Source of the DNA: Aeromicrobium stalagmiti
Lineage (GTDB): Bacteria; Actinomycetota; Actinomycetes; Propionibacteriales; Nocardioidaceae
Assembly: GCF_013283745.1 (NCBI RefSeq)
Contig: NZ_JABSTZ010000002.1
Coordinates: 558,001-622,000, forward strand
Direction: 5' to 3'
Length of the DNA stretch: 64,000 nucleotides
Of this stretch, positions 41,233 to 50,521 are shown piece after piece; position 1 is the stretch's first letter, and each line of letters starts with the position of its first letter. The notes below the pieces were generated by a model, which had not been told where the DNA came from, searched no databases, and was given only the letters and a program-made list of their open reading frames with translations. The position numbers and the translations under genes were made by a program.

Positions 41233-42260
41233 TGTCCGACCCCCAGATGCGGCTCGGCTACGTGGAGATCCCCGAGACACGGGCCGAGCGACGCCAGCGC
41301 AGACGCCGCGCGGTCTTCTCGTTCCGCGCCGTCCGTGAGGTCACCCTGACGGTCGGCGCCGTCCTGGGCGTGCTGTGCGTCCTGAGTGCCGTCGTCGCCG
41401 TGGCGTTCGACGTCAGGCCGGTGGTGTTCAGGTCGGGCTCGATGGCGCCGGCGATCGACACCGGGGCCCTGGCGATCTCCCGAACGGTTCCCGCCTCCGA
41501 GCTCGCCGTGGGTGACGTCGTGACGGTCAGGACGGGGACCGGTGTGCGCGTCACCCACCGCATCAAGGACCTCTCCCGGTCCGACGGCAAGGCCACGCTC
41601 GTCCTCAAGGGAGACGCGAACGGGGTGCCCGACGAGAACGTCTACGTCGTGGACTCGGCCCCGCGCGTGCTGTTCGACATCCCGAAGGCCGGGTACGTCG
41701 TCTCGTTCACGTCCGGCCCGATCGGGATCTTCGCCGGCGGGCTCCTCGTCGGGGTGGTGCTGCTGACCATCTTTCGGCCCCGGACGCCGCGCGCCCCGGA
41801 CCAGGGGGGCTCACGCAAGGGATCCGGGCGCCGGAAGGCGGCGTCGATCACGTCGGTCATGATCGTCGGCACCTGCGTCACCGGAGTGTTCTCGGGCGCG
41901 CAGACCCAGGCCTACTACACCGACACCGCCACGGCGACGTCCGGCACCTTCACCCGACCGGCGGCTGTCACGATCACCGGCTGCACCACGAGCGGCAACA
42001 GCCTCACCATCACCTGGACTGCTCCGGTGAGCCCGACCACGTGGGAGTTCCGCTACTCGTACAGCACGCCGGCCGGTCAGACCGAGGTGGACTCCTTCTC
42101 CGGAAACCTGCGCACCAGGACGTCCACGACCAACCTCAACAACAAGGCCGGCACCCTGACGCTCGTCGGCCTCTTCCCCTCACCCACGGGAGAGCGCACA
42201 TCGTTCACCTACGCGTTCAGCGGCAACGGCTCGGGACGTAGCTGCACGCTCGTCCCATGA
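41232..42260 (+). CDS. Signal peptidase I fused to an alternate-signal exported domain, module copy 2
   Basis: 342 residues. A longer basic N-terminus (RRQRRRRAVFSF), helix at 38-60, Ser70 in FRSGSMAPAI, His109 in VRVTHRIK, box D KGDANGV, second helix at about 162-180. A basic linker precedes a third hydrophobic run at 205-222, then TQAYYTDTATATSGTF, the SipW-substrate signature, and a beta domain with one cysteine pair (GCTTSG, RSCTLVP). Same architecture as 36829-37806, so the fusion is ancestral to the duplication. pdxT starts 35 bases later. Confidence 0.9.
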   Translation: MSDPQMRLGYVEIPETRAERRQRRRRAVFSFRAVREVTLTVGAVLGVLCVLSAVVAVAFDVRPVVFRSGSMAPAIDTGALAISRTVPASELAVGDVVTVRTGTGVRVTHRIKDLSRSDGKATLVLKGDANGVPDENVYVVDSAPRVLFDIPKAGYVVSFTSGPIGIFAGGLLVGVVLLTIFRPRTPRAPDQGGSRKGSGRRKAASITSVMIVGTCVTGVFSGAQTQAYYTDTATATSGTFTRPAAVTITGCTTSGNSLTITWTAPVSPTTWEFRYSYSTPAGQTEVDSFSGNLRTRTSTTNLNNKAGTLTLVGLFPSPTGERTSFTYAFSGNGSGRSCTLVP

Positions 42261-42295
42261 CGTGAGGCGGAGCGCACCGTCGATAGACTTCCGCG

Positions 42296-42895
42296 GTGGC
42301 TTCCCCCTCGATCGGCGTCTTCGCCCTGCAAGGTGACGTTCGCGAGCACCTGCACGCCCTGACAGCACTCGGCGTCGACGCGTTCAGCGTCCGCCGGCCC
42401 GAGGAGCTCGCCCGCTGCGACGCCCTGGTGCTGCCGGGTGGGGAGTCCACGACGATGTACAAGCTCGCGCGGACGTTCGAGCTGTTCGAGCCACTCGTCG
42501 ACCGCATCCGCGGCGGCATGCCCACCTTCGGCACGTGCGCCGGGATGATCATGCTCGCCGACCGCATCGAGGACGGCATCGTCGGGCAGGAGACGCTCGG
42601 CGGGCTCGACATCACGGTGCGGCGCAACGCGTTCGGCAGGCAGGTCGACTCCTTCGAGGGCGACATCGCGTTCGACGGCTTCGCCGACCCGGTGCACGCG
42701 GTCTTCATCCGCGCTCCTTGGGTCGAGGCGGTCGGTCCGGAGGTCGACGTCCTTGCCACGATCCCGACGGGCGAGGCAGCCGGTAGAATCGTCGCGGTCC
42801 GACAGGGCAGCCTGATGGCGACCTCGTTCCACCCCGAGGTGGGGAGCGACGATCGCATTCACCGCTACTTCGTCGACCAGGTCTTGCAGGCCTAG
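42296..42895 (+). CDS. pdxT: Pyridoxal 5'-phosphate synthase glutaminase subunit PdxT
   Basis: 199 residues from GTG 42296. [30 protein letters not shown], the glutaminase nucleophile in [11 protein letters not shown] (Cys near residue 81), [12 protein letters not shown] and the His/Glu pair in [10 protein letters not shown] are all present. It supplies ammonia to PdxS. With no clear promoter gap, it may depend on transcription from the second surface module, an odd arrangement for a vitamin gene. Confidence 0.96.
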   Translation: MASPSIGVFALQGDVREHLHALTALGVDAFSVRRPEELARCDALVLPGGESTTMYKLARTFELFEPLVDRIRGGMPTFGTCAGMIMLADRIEDGIVGQETLGGLDITVRRNAFGRQVDSFEGDIAFDGFADPVHAVFIRAPWVEAVGPEVDVLATIPTGEAAGRIVAVRQGSLMATSFHPEVGSDDRIHRYFVDQVLQA

Positions 42896-42956
42896 CGCCG
42901 GCAGCCGAGGACCAGTCAGCCGTACGACCCGCCAGTCATCAGTTAGGGGCAGCGCC

Positions 42957-43718
42957 ATGTCAGGCCATTCCAAGTGGGCGACCACGAAGCACAAGAAGGC
43001 CATCGTCGACGCCAAGCGCGGCAAGATGTTCGCCAAGATGGTCAAGAACATCGAGGTCGCTGCGCGGATCGGTGGACCTGATCCTGACGGCAACCCCACG
43101 CTCTACGACGCGATCCAGAAGGCCCGCAAGTCGTCGGTGCCCAAGGACCACATCGACCGCGCGGTCAAGCGCGGCGGAGGCGTCGGCGACGACGCCGTCG
43201 ACTACGCGACGATCATGTACGAGGGCTATGCGCCCGGCGGCGTCGCGCTGCTCGTGGAGTGCCTCACCGACAACCGCAACCGTGCCGCCATGGAGGTCCG
43301 CACGGCGATGACCCGCAACGGCGGCACCATGGCCGACCCGGGCTCGGTCTCCTACATGTTCCACCGCAAGGGCGTCATCATCGTCCCGCAGGAGCAGGAG
43401 GGCGGGCCGACCAACGAGGACGACGTCCTGATCGCGGTGCTCGACGCCGGTGCCGAGGAGGTCAACGACCTCGACGGGTCGTTCGAGGTGCTCAGCGAGC
43501 CGACCGACCTGGTGGCCGTGCGCACGGCGCTGCAGGAGGCCGGGCTCGACTACGACTCGGCCGACGCGTCGTTCGTGCCGACGATGACCGTCGACGTCGA
43601 CGTCGACGCCGCCACCAAGATCATGAAGCTGATCGACGCGCTCGAGGACTGTGACGACGTGCAGAACGTCTTCGCCAACTTCGACGCCTCCGACGAGGTC
43701 ATGGCCCAGGTCGAGTGA
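42957..43718 (+). CDS. yebC: YebC/PmpR-family protein (translation/transcription factor)
   Basis: 253 residues. [39 protein letters not shown] and the central [22 protein letters not shown] are invariant family blocks. YebC-type proteins have been described as transcriptional regulators and as factors easing translation of difficult motifs such as polyproline. Conserved placement before ruvC. Confidence 0.95.
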   Translation: MSGHSKWATTKHKKAIVDAKRGKMFAKMVKNIEVAARIGGPDPDGNPTLYDAIQKARKSSVPKDHIDRAVKRGGGVGDDAVDYATIMYEGYAPGGVALLVECLTDNRNRAAMEVRTAMTRNGGTMADPGSVSYMFHRKGVIIVPQEQEGGPTNEDDVLIAVLDAGAEEVNDLDGSFEVLSEPTDLVAVRTALQEAGLDYDSADASFVPTMTVDVDVDAATKIMKLIDALEDCDDVQNVFANFDASDEVMAQVE

Positions 43719-43779
43719 CCTCGGGCCGGCCGTCCCTCGGCGCGTCGCCCGCGGCGTGACGGGGGAGCCGTCTAGGCTG

Positions 43780-43795
43780 TCGAACATGCGTTCTA
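43780..43795 (+). promoter_or_regulatory. LexA (SOS) box upstream of ruvCAB
   Basis: TCGAACATGCGTTCTA contains a perfect GAAC-N4-GTTC, the actinobacterial/Gram-positive LexA box, 17 bases before the ruvC ATG. A TAGGCT -10-like element overlaps its left flank. It would place ruvC-ruvA-ruvB under DNA-damage control. Confidence 0.85.
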
Positions 43796-43815
43796 TCTGG
43801 GTGGCGCGGCCATGA
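43786..43815 (+). CDS. Nine-codon frame overlapping the LexA box and the ruvC start
   Basis: ATG at 43786 reads MRSIWVARP and stops at TGA 43813-43815, overlapping the ruvC ATG as ATGA. If the transcript starts upstream of it, it could set ribosome entry into ruvC; it may equally be chance. Confidence 0.25.
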   Translation: MRSIWVARP

Positions 43816-44351
43816 GGGTGCTCGGGATCGATCCGGGCCTCACCCGCTGCGGTGTCGGCGTCGTCGACGGCACGGTCGGACGCCCGCTGACGATGGTGCA
43901 CGTGGGAGTCTTCCGCACCCCGGCCGACCTCGACACGGCCCGTCGGCTGCACCGGCTCGAGCAGATGGTCGAGGCGAGCGTGCTCGAGCACCGGCCCAAC
44001 GTCGTGGCGGTCGAGCGCGTCTTCAGCCAGCACAACGTCCGCACGGTCATGGGCACGGCCCAGGCGAGCGGCATCGCGATGCTCGTGGCCGCTCGCCACG
44101 GCATCCCCGTGCACCTGCACACGCCCAGCGAGGTCAAGGCCTCGGTGACCGGCAGCGGACGGGCCGACAAGGCGCAGGTCACCCAGATGGTCACCCGCCT
44201 GCTGCGGCTGACCGAGGCCCCCAAGCCGGCCGACGCGGCCGACGCCCTGGCGCTCGCGATCTGCCACATCTGGCGCGGTGGCGCCCAGAACCGCCTCGAG
44301 ATGGCGGTCGCGGCCGCCGCGCGCGCCACCCCGACGAGAGGACCTCAATGA
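43812..44351 (+). CDS. ruvC: Crossover junction endodeoxyribonuclease RuvC
   Basis: 179 residues. Acidic catalytic positions are in [15 protein letters not shown] (Asp7), [13 protein letters not shown] (Glu near 68) and [14 protein letters not shown] (Asp pair near 140). Cuts Holliday junctions made and moved by RuvAB. Its stop overlaps the ruvA ATG as ATGA. Confidence 0.97.
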   Translation: MRVLGIDPGLTRCGVGVVDGTVGRPLTMVHVGVFRTPADLDTARRLHRLEQMVEASVLEHRPNVVAVERVFSQHNVRTVMGTAQASGIAMLVAARHGIPVHLHTPSEVKASVTGSGRADKAQVTQMVTRLLRLTEAPKPADAADALALAICHIWRGGAQNRLEMAVAAAARATPTRGPQ

Positions 44352-44938
44352 TCGCCCACGTCCGCGGCCCCGTCGCCGCCGTCACGCTCACCTCAGCCGT
44401 CATCGACGTCGGGGGAGTCGGCATGCAGGTCATGTGCACGCCTGCCACGATCGCGGGCCTGCGCATCGGCACCGAGGTGCAGCTGGCAACCTCGATGGTC
44501 GTCCGCGAGGACTCCTTGACGATCTTCGGCTTCGCGACGCCCGACGAGCGCGACATGTTCGAGCTGGTCCAGACCGCCAGCGGGGTCGGCCCCAAGGTCG
44601 CCCAGGCGATGCTCGCCGTGCTCGATCCCGACCGGCTGCGCCAGGCGATCGGCCAGGGCGACCTGACGACCCTGACGTCCGTCCCCGGCATCGGCCGCAA
44701 GGGGGCCGAGCGCATCGTCGTCGAGCTCAAGGACCGCGTGGGCGTCACCACGACGGTCGCGGCAGGCGCACCGGCCTGGCGGTCGCAGGTCAACGAGGCG
44801 CTGCTCGGCCTCGGCTGGTCCACACGCGACGCCGAGGCTGCGCTCGACCGCGTCGCGGCCGATCTGCCGCCGGGCAGCGAGCCTGACGTCTCGACGATTC
44901 TGCGCGACGCGCTGCGCTCGCTCGCCAAGGCCCGCTGA
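44348..44938 (+). CDS. ruvA: Holliday junction branch migration subunit RuvA
   Basis: 196 residues. N-terminal OB-fold ([38 protein letters not shown]), then two helix-hairpin-helix motifs ([17 protein letters not shown] and [19 protein letters not shown]) and the C-terminal RuvB-binding helices. The stop overlaps the ruvB ATG by one base. Confidence 0.97.
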   Translation: MIAHVRGPVAAVTLTSAVIDVGGVGMQVMCTPATIAGLRIGTEVQLATSMVVREDSLTIFGFATPDERDMFELVQTASGVGPKVAQAMLAVLDPDRLRQAIGQGDLTTLTSVPGIGRKGAERIVVELKDRVGVTTTVAAGAPAWRSQVNEALLGLGWSTRDAEAALDRVAADLPPGSEPDVSTILRDALRSLAKAR

Positions 44939-46008
44939 TGCGCGACGACACCGACTTCGGCGACGACGACATCGATGCCTTCGAGGCGATCGTCGCCGAC
45001 GCCCGGCCCGAGGACCGAGCGTTCGAGGCCGCGCTGCGCCCGCGCACGCTCGACGAGCTCGTGGGGCAGGAGCGTGTGCGCGAGCAGCTGTCGCTGATGC
45101 TCGAGGCAGCGATGGGACGTGGTCGCACACCTGACCACGTCCTGCTGTCCGGACCACCCGGCCTCGGCAAGACGACGATCGCGATGATCATCGCCACCCA
45201 GCTGTCCGCGCCGCTGCGCATCACGAGCGGTCCGGCGATCCAGCACGCCGGCGACCTGGCGGCGATCCTGTCGGGCATCAACGAGGGCGACGTCCTGTTC
45301 ATCGACGAGATCCACCGCATGTCGAGGCCGGCCGAGGAGCTGCTCTACATGGCGATGGAGGACTTCCGGGTCGACGTCATCGTCGGCAAGGGGCCCGGCG
45401 CCACCGCGATCCCGCTCGAGATCCCGCCCTTCACCGTCGTCGGCGCGACGACCCGCGCGGGTCTGCTCCCGAGCCCGTTGCGCGATCGTTTCGGGTTCAC
45501 CGCACAGCTCGACTACTACGACGCCGAGGAGCTGCACCGCATCGTGGTGCGGTCCGCCGGCCTGCTCGACCTCGAGGTGACCGACGACGGCGGCCGCGAG
45601 ATCGCGTCACGGTCCCGCGGCACGCCCCGCATCGCCAACCGGCTGCTGCGCCGGGTCCGCGACTTCGCCGAGGTGCGGGCCGGGGGAGTCGTCGACCACG
45701 ACGTCGCCCGCGAGGCCCTCTCGCTCTACGAGGTCGACGAGCTCGGCCTCGACCGGCTCGACCGGGCCGTGCTCGACGCGCTGTGCCGCAGCTTCGGCGG
45801 CGGACCCGTCGGCGTCTCGACGCTGGCCGTCGCGGTCGCCGAGGAGCGCGAGACCGTCGAGGAGCTGGCCGAGCCGTTCCTGGTGCGCCTGGGATTCCTG
45901 GCCAGGACGCCGCGAGGTCGCGTCGCGACACCCGCCGCCTGGCGCCACCTCGGGCTCGCGGCGCCGGCGGGAGTCGACCAGCTCGCGCTGCCTGACGACC
46001 CTGCCTGA
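44938..46008 (+). CDS. ruvB: Holliday junction branch migration ATPase RuvB
   Basis: 356 residues. Walker [14 protein letters not shown] near residue 72, Walker [10 protein letters not shown] near 120, sensor I GATTRAG near 168, arginine finger in PLRDRFG and a C-terminal winged helix. Hexameric motor of the RuvABC resolvasome. Confidence 0.97.
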   Translation: MRDDTDFGDDDIDAFEAIVADARPEDRAFEAALRPRTLDELVGQERVREQLSLMLEAAMGRGRTPDHVLLSGPPGLGKTTIAMIIATQLSAPLRITSGPAIQHAGDLAAILSGINEGDVLFIDEIHRMSRPAEELLYMAMEDFRVDVIVGKGPGATAIPLEIPPFTVVGATTRAGLLPSPLRDRFGFTAQLDYYDAEELHRIVVRSAGLLDLEVTDDGGREIASRSRGTPRIANRLLRRVRDFAEVRAGGVVDHDVAREALSLYEVDELGLDRLDRAVLDALCRSFGGGPVGVSTLAVAVAEERETVEELAEPFLVRLGFLARTPRGRVATPAAWRHLGLAAPAGVDQLALPDDPA

Positions 46009-46125
46009 CGGACACGGAGTGAGGCGCGGCATGCTGGAACGGTTGCCGGGTTAAACTATCCGACGGCCCTCCGGCCGTTCCTGAGCCGAGCTCAGGTCAC
46101 TCACACTCGTACGGGAGCTTTCACC

Positions 46126-46431
46126 GTGGAAAACTGGGCGTCCACCGTCTTGCCCATCGCGATCTTGGTCGTGGCCTTCTGGTTCCTGGTCCTGCGGCCC
46201 GCCCGCGCCCGCCAGCGCGAGTTCCAGGGGCTCCAGAGCCAGCTGGCTCCCGGCCAGCAGGTCATGCTCGCCAGCGGCATCTTCGGCGAGACCGTCACGA
46301 TCGGTGACGAGACGATCGAGCTGCGCGTCGCGGCCGACACCGTCATCGTCGTCAACCGTCACGCCGTCTCGCGCATCATCCCCGACCCGGTCGACGCCGG
46401 GACCGACATCGAATCGGGCACCGACGACTGA
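46126..46431 (+). CDS. yajC: Preprotein translocase accessory subunit YajC
   Basis: 101 residues from GTG 46126. One membrane helix (ILVVAFWFLVLRPARARQRE, residues 11-30), then the conserved GQQVMLASGIFGETV and a short acidic tail. Joins SecDF at the Sec channel. The secD ATG overlaps its stop by one base. Confidence 0.93.
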   Translation: MENWASTVLPIAILVVAFWFLVLRPARARQREFQGLQSQLAPGQQVMLASGIFGETVTIGDETIELRVAADTVIVVNRHAVSRIIPDPVDAGTDIESGTDD

Positions 46432-48074
46432 TGGCCAGCTCTCCCCAGCGCAGCGCGAACCTGCCTCGGCCCAAGCGCACGCTGACCTTGTTCATCGCGG
46501 TGCTGATCGCGCTCTACGGCCTCGTCGCCCTGATCGACCTCAACGCCGACAAGGGTGACGGCAGCGCCTGGCACCCCAAGCTCGGTCTCGACCTCGAGGG
46601 CGGCACCCGCATCTCGTTGCAGGCCAAGGCGACCGAGGGCGACGTCACCCCTGACAAGCTCGAGCAGGCCCGCAACATCATCGACCAGCGCGTCAACGCA
46701 ACGGGCGTGGCCGAGGCCGAGGTCACGACGCAGGGCAGCGACCAGGTCATCATCGAGATCCCGGGCGAGCGCAAGGCCGGCATCGTCGACGAGGTCGGCA
46801 AGACCGCCCAGCTGAGGTTCCGTCTCCTGTGGACCGGCGACCTTGGCAGTGCTGCGAAGCCGGCCTCGGAGAAGGACGCCGCGGCGCAGCAGAAGATCAT
46901 CGACGACATCGACTGGAGCAAGCTCACGCTCGACCAGATGATCACGGCCGAGACCCAGGGCCTCGACACGCTCCCCAAGACGTACCAGAAGGGCATCGAG
47001 GCCCTCCAGGCGCAGGCCGCCTCGTTCGTCTGCTCCGCGGACGGCGTCAACGTCGACGACGTCGCCGGCAAGCCGCTGGTCACGTGCGACACGACGCGCG
47101 GCGAGGTGCAGATCCTCAGCCCCACGGTCATCCCCGGGTCCGACATCAAGAGCGCCGATCCGCAGTACGACTCGCAGCGCGCCGAGTGGAGCGTCCGGAT
47201 CGAGCTCAAGGGTGACGGCAAGGGCGCCTTCAAGACCGTCACGACGGCCCTCACCCCGGCGCAGAACCGGTTCGCGGTCGTCCTCGACGGCGAGGTCATC
47301 ACGGCCCCGGCGTCGCAGGCGGCCATTACCAACGGCGTCTCGTCGATCACCGGTGGGTTCAACGCCACGACGTCCAAGGCCCTGGCCAACCAGCTGAAGT
47401 TCGGCGCGCTGCCCCTGACGTTCGGTGTCAACGGCAGCGAGGAGATCGGGCCGTCGCTCGCCGGCTCCCAGCTCGACGCGGGCCTGCTGGCCGGAGTCAT
47501 CGGCTTGATCCTGGTCGTCGTCTACTGCCTGTTCTACTACCGCGGCCTCGGGCTCGTGATCATCGGCTCGCTGCTCGTGGCGTCCGCACTGACGTACGTC
47601 ATGGTGCTGCTGCTCGGCAAGGGCGTCGGGTTCACCCTGACGTTGCCAGGCATCGCGGGACTGATCGTGGCGATCGGCATCACCGCCGACTCGTTCATCG
47701 TGTTCTTCGAGCGCATCCGCGACGAGGTGCGTGACGGCAAGTCGCTGCGACTCGCGGTCGAGGCCGGTTGGGTCCGCGCCCGCGGCACGATCCTCGCCGC
47801 CGACGCGGTGTCGATCATCGCGGCGCTGACGTTGTTCATCTTCGCGATCGGCGTGGTGCGCGGCTTCGCGTTCGCGCTCGGCCTCACGACGCTGATCGAC
47901 GTGTTCGTCGTCTTCTTCTTCACCAAGCCCCTGGTCTCGTTGCTGGCTCGGACGAAGTTCTTCGGGCAGGGGCACAAGCTCTCCGGCCTCGATGCCGGTC
48001 ACCTGGGCATCACCGGCCGCAAGGTCTCCGAGATCTCGCGCACCGGCGCCAGCACCGTGAGGAAGGCCAACTGA
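46431..48074 (+). CDS. secD: Protein translocase subunit SecD
   Basis: 547 residues, six membrane helices with a large periplasmic-side domain between helices 1 and 2. D1 motif LGLDLEGGTRISLQAK near residue 51, ARNIIDQRVNATGVAEAEV, FAVVLDGEVITAPASQAAI, and the proton-path segment GIAGLIVAIGITADSFIVFFERIRDE. Uses the proton gradient to pull proteins out of the Sec channel. It would serve export of the many secreted proteins encoded in this window. Confidence 0.96.
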   Translation: MASSPQRSANLPRPKRTLTLFIAVLIALYGLVALIDLNADKGDGSAWHPKLGLDLEGGTRISLQAKATEGDVTPDKLEQARNIIDQRVNATGVAEAEVTTQGSDQVIIEIPGERKAGIVDEVGKTAQLRFRLLWTGDLGSAAKPASEKDAAAQQKIIDDIDWSKLTLDQMITAETQGLDTLPKTYQKGIEALQAQAASFVCSADGVNVDDVAGKPLVTCDTTRGEVQILSPTVIPGSDIKSADPQYDSQRAEWSVRIELKGDGKGAFKTVTTALTPAQNRFAVVLDGEVITAPASQAAITNGVSSITGGFNATTSKALANQLKFGALPLTFGVNGSEEIGPSLAGSQLDAGLLAGVIGLILVVVYCLFYYRGLGLVIIGSLLVASALTYVMVLLLGKGVGFTLTLPGIAGLIVAIGITADSFIVFFERIRDEVRDGKSLRLAVEAGWVRARGTILAADAVSIIAALTLFIFAIGVVRGFAFALGLTTLIDVFVVFFFTKPLVSLLARTKFFGQGHKLSGLDAGHLGITGRKVSEISRTGASTVRKAN

Positions 48075-49174
48075 TGGGACGCATCAGCACGTTCGGACAG
48101 CACCTCTACGAGGGCCGCGTCTCGTTCGACTTCATCGGGCGCCGCAAGCTCTTCTACGTGATCTCGGCCGTCATCGTGCTCGTGGCCGCGCTCGCCTTCG
48201 TCCTGCGGGGGTTCAACCTGGGCGTCGAGTTCAAGGGCGGTGTCGAGTTCACGGCCAAGGTCCAGGTCGCCAACGCCGCCTCGACCGACGCGATGGTCCA
48301 GGGCGTCGAGGACGCCGGGGTGCCCGACGCGGGTGACCCGACGGTGCAGACGTCGGGCAAGGACACGATCCGGATCCAGACGCGCGCCCTGACCCAGGAC
48401 GAGGCGACCCAGGTGACCGCGTCCCTCAAGGAGGCCGGCGCCACCGAGGTGAGCCAGAACCTGATCGGTCCGACCTACGGCAAGCAGGTCGCGACCAAGG
48501 CCCTGACGGGGTTGATCGTGTTCCTCGTGATCATCGTGATCTTCATCTGGGCCTACTTCCGGGAGTGGCGCATGTCGGTCGCGGGCATCGTGGCCCTGGC
48601 GCACGACCTGGTCATCACGGCCGGCGTCTATGCGCTGTCGGGCTTCGAGGTCACGCCGGCCACCGTGACCGGCCTGCTGACGATCCTCGGCTTCTCGCTC
48701 TACGACACGGTCGTCGTGTTCGACAAGGTGCGCGAGAACACCAAGGGCATCCTCAAGTCGTCGAGCCGGACCTATGCCGAGCAGGCCAACCTGGCGCTCA
48801 ACCAGACGCTGGTGCGGTCGATCAACACCTCGATCACGGCGCTGCTGCCGGTCGGCGCGCTGCTGTTCGCGGGCGTGTTCATCCTCGGCACCGGTCCGCT
48901 CAAGGACTTGGCGCTGGCGCTGTTCGTCGGCATGCTGGCCGGCGCGTACTCGTCGATCTTCATCGCGACCCCGTTGGCCTCGCAGCTCAAGGAGCGTGAG
49001 CCGGCCATCAAGGCCCAGGCAGCGCGCGTGCTCGCCCGGCGGGCCAAGGAGGCTGAGGCGCCGGTCGCGGCCGGTGCGGCTCCGAGTCGTCCGGTGCAGG
49101 CCTCGGGCGCCGCCAAGCGGGCGCAGCCGAGTCGCAAGCCCCGCTCGCAACGCGGCAAGGGCGGCTCGTCCTGA
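48074..49174 (+). CDS. secF: Protein translocase subunit SecF
   Basis: 366 residues from the ATG that overlaps the secD stop. YEGRVSFDFIGRRKLFYVIS and LGVEFKGGVEFTAKVQV at the N-terminus, six helices with LTILGFSLYDTVVVFDKVREN and the ENTK motif, LNQTLVRSINTSITALLPVG near 240. The C-terminal ~55 residues are a basic, Ala/Pro-rich tail typical of actinobacterial SecF. Confidence 0.96.
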   Translation: MGRISTFGQHLYEGRVSFDFIGRRKLFYVISAVIVLVAALAFVLRGFNLGVEFKGGVEFTAKVQVANAASTDAMVQGVEDAGVPDAGDPTVQTSGKDTIRIQTRALTQDEATQVTASLKEAGATEVSQNLIGPTYGKQVATKALTGLIVFLVIIVIFIWAYFREWRMSVAGIVALAHDLVITAGVYALSGFEVTPATVTGLLTILGFSLYDTVVVFDKVRENTKGILKSSSRTYAEQANLALNQTLVRSINTSITALLPVGALLFAGVFILGTGPLKDLALALFVGMLAGAYSSIFIATPLASQLKEREPAIKAQAARVLARRAKEAEAPVAAGAAPSRPVQASGAAKRAQPSRKPRSQRGKGGSS

Positions 49175-49254
49175 GCCCTGGCCGCGTGCCATGCTGATCG
49201 CACCCCACTGCGGCGCGGGACGGGCCCGGCATCGTCGCGACCAGGAGGACAACC

Positions 49255-49737
49255 ATGAAGATCTCACTCGCAGTCGCAGGCGCCGTCCTGCTCGGCAGCT
49301 CGCTCGCGGCCTGCGGCGGGGGTGACGGCGGCAGCTCGGGCGGCTCTGGCGGCTCCGAGGCCGACTACTGCAAGGACATCAAGTCGGCAGCCACCTACAT
49401 CAAGGGCCTCAACGGCGGCGACGTCTCCCAGTTCAACGAGGCGTTGGACCAGTTCAAGGCGCTGGGCGACGAGGCACCCGACGCCGTCAAGGACGAGTGG
49501 GTCACGCTCGAGAAGGGCATCTCGACGGTCGAGAAGGCCTTCGAGGACGCCGGTCTGAAGCTGTCCGACCTCGGCAAGGTCCAGGCCGGAGAGATCCCCG
49601 AGGGCGTCGACGTGGCGAAGCTGCAGAAGCTTCCCCAGACGCTCCAGGGTCTCGACAGCAAGGAGTTCACCACGGCCAACGACGCCATCACCAAGCACGC
49701 CAAGGACGTCTGCAAGGTCGATCTCGACGCGTCCTGA
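49255..49737 (+). CDS. Small helical lipoprotein
   Basis: 160 residues. Signal MKISLAVAGAVLLGSSLAAC with lipobox LAAC at 17-20, a Gly/Ser linker, then a helical domain with cysteines in EADYCKDI and KDVCKVDL that probably join first and last helix. Family of unknown function common in actinomycetes. Lone gene followed by a hairpin. Confidence 0.75.
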   Translation: MKISLAVAGAVLLGSSLAACGGGDGGSSGGSGGSEADYCKDIKSAATYIKGLNGGDVSQFNEALDQFKALGDEAPDAVKDEWVTLEKGISTVEKAFEDAGLKLSDLGKVQAGEIPEGVDVAKLQKLPQTLQGLDSKEFTTANDAITKHAKDVCKVDLDAS

Positions 49738-49750
49738 CGCACCAGGCTCG

Positions 49751-49783
49751 GCAGGTCTCGTGGGCTTCGCCCGCGGGACCTGC
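49751..49783 (+). terminator. Terminator hairpin after the lipoprotein gene
   Basis: 49751-49765 pairs with 49769-49783 (15 bp, two G-U pairs, TTC loop) 13 bases past the stop. No T-run. Confidence 0.65.
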
Positions 49784-49818
49784 TGACGTCCCGCCGTTCC
49801 ACCCCTGAGGAGTCCTGC

Positions 49819-50349
49819 ATGACCGACGTCCACGCCACGATCGACCGCCTGGTGCGCCCGATCGCCGACTGGCCCGAGCCCGGTGTCACGTTCCGCGACA
49901 TCACGCCGCTGCTCGGCGACGCCGACGCGTTGGCCGCGGTGGTCGACGCGATGGTCGACCTCGCCGGTGAGGTCGGCTCGATCGACGCCGTGCTCGGCAT
50001 CGAGGCGCGCGGCTTCATCTTCGGTCCGGCGATCGCCCTGCGGCTCGGCGCGGGGTTCGTGCCGGTGCGCAAGGTCGGCAAGCTCCCGGCCGACTCGCTC
50101 TCGACGTCGTACGACCTCGAGTACGGGTCGGCGACCCTGGAGATGCACGTCGACGCCCTGAGGCCCGGCGCGCGGGTGCTCGTGGTCGACGACGTCCTGG
50201 CGACCGGCGGCACCATGGAGGCGGCCGCCGACCTGGTGACCCAGGCCGGGGGTTCCGTCGCCGGCAACCTGGTCATGATCGAGCTGGCGCCCCTCGGCGG
50301 CGTCGAGCGTCTGTCGCCCGTCGGATGCGTCGCCGTCCGTACCTACTGA
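49819..50349 (+). CDS. apt: Adenine phosphoribosyltransferase
   Basis: 176 residues. PDWPEPGVTF-type start (DWPEPGVTFRDITPLLGD), GIEARGFIFGPAIALRLG, VPVRKVGKLPADSLS and the PRPP loop VLVVDDVLATGGTMEAA. Salvages adenine to AMP. Placement between secF and rel is typical of actinomycetes. Confidence 0.96.
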   Translation: MTDVHATIDRLVRPIADWPEPGVTFRDITPLLGDADALAAVVDAMVDLAGEVGSIDAVLGIEARGFIFGPAIALRLGAGFVPVRKVGKLPADSLSTSYDLEYGSATLEMHVDALRPGARVLVVDDVLATGGTMEAAADLVTQAGGSVAGNLVMIELAPLGGVERLSPVGCVAVRTY

Positions 50350-50373
50350 GCCTTCCTCCACGAATCGAGAGCC

Positions 50374-50466
50374 ATGAATCCCCATCAGGTCCGCATCGTC
50401 GCCCTCGTGCTGGTCGCGATCCTCGTGCTCGGCGCTGCGGCGACGCTGCTCGGCGAGCTGGTCTGA
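50374..50466 (+). CDS. 30-residue single-helix membrane peptide
   Basis: MNPHQVRIVALVLVAILVLG then AAATLLGELV: one predicted membrane helix from residue 7 to 28 and nothing else. The ATG follows GAGAG. It lies between apt and rel on the same strand. All third positions fit the strong GC bias, which supports coding. Function unknown. Confidence 0.55.
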   Translation: MNPHQVRIVALVLVAILVLGAAATLLGELV

Positions 50467-50521
50467 CCGCCCGCCATGTGCACACCCTCGGACTAGACTG
50501 GACGAACAGTGAGGAGAGCGC

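Noticed and set aside
34378-42260. Assembly error as the cause of the repeated module
   Set aside because: The two copies are diverged throughout and have different flanks and gap sequences, so they are true paralogues.
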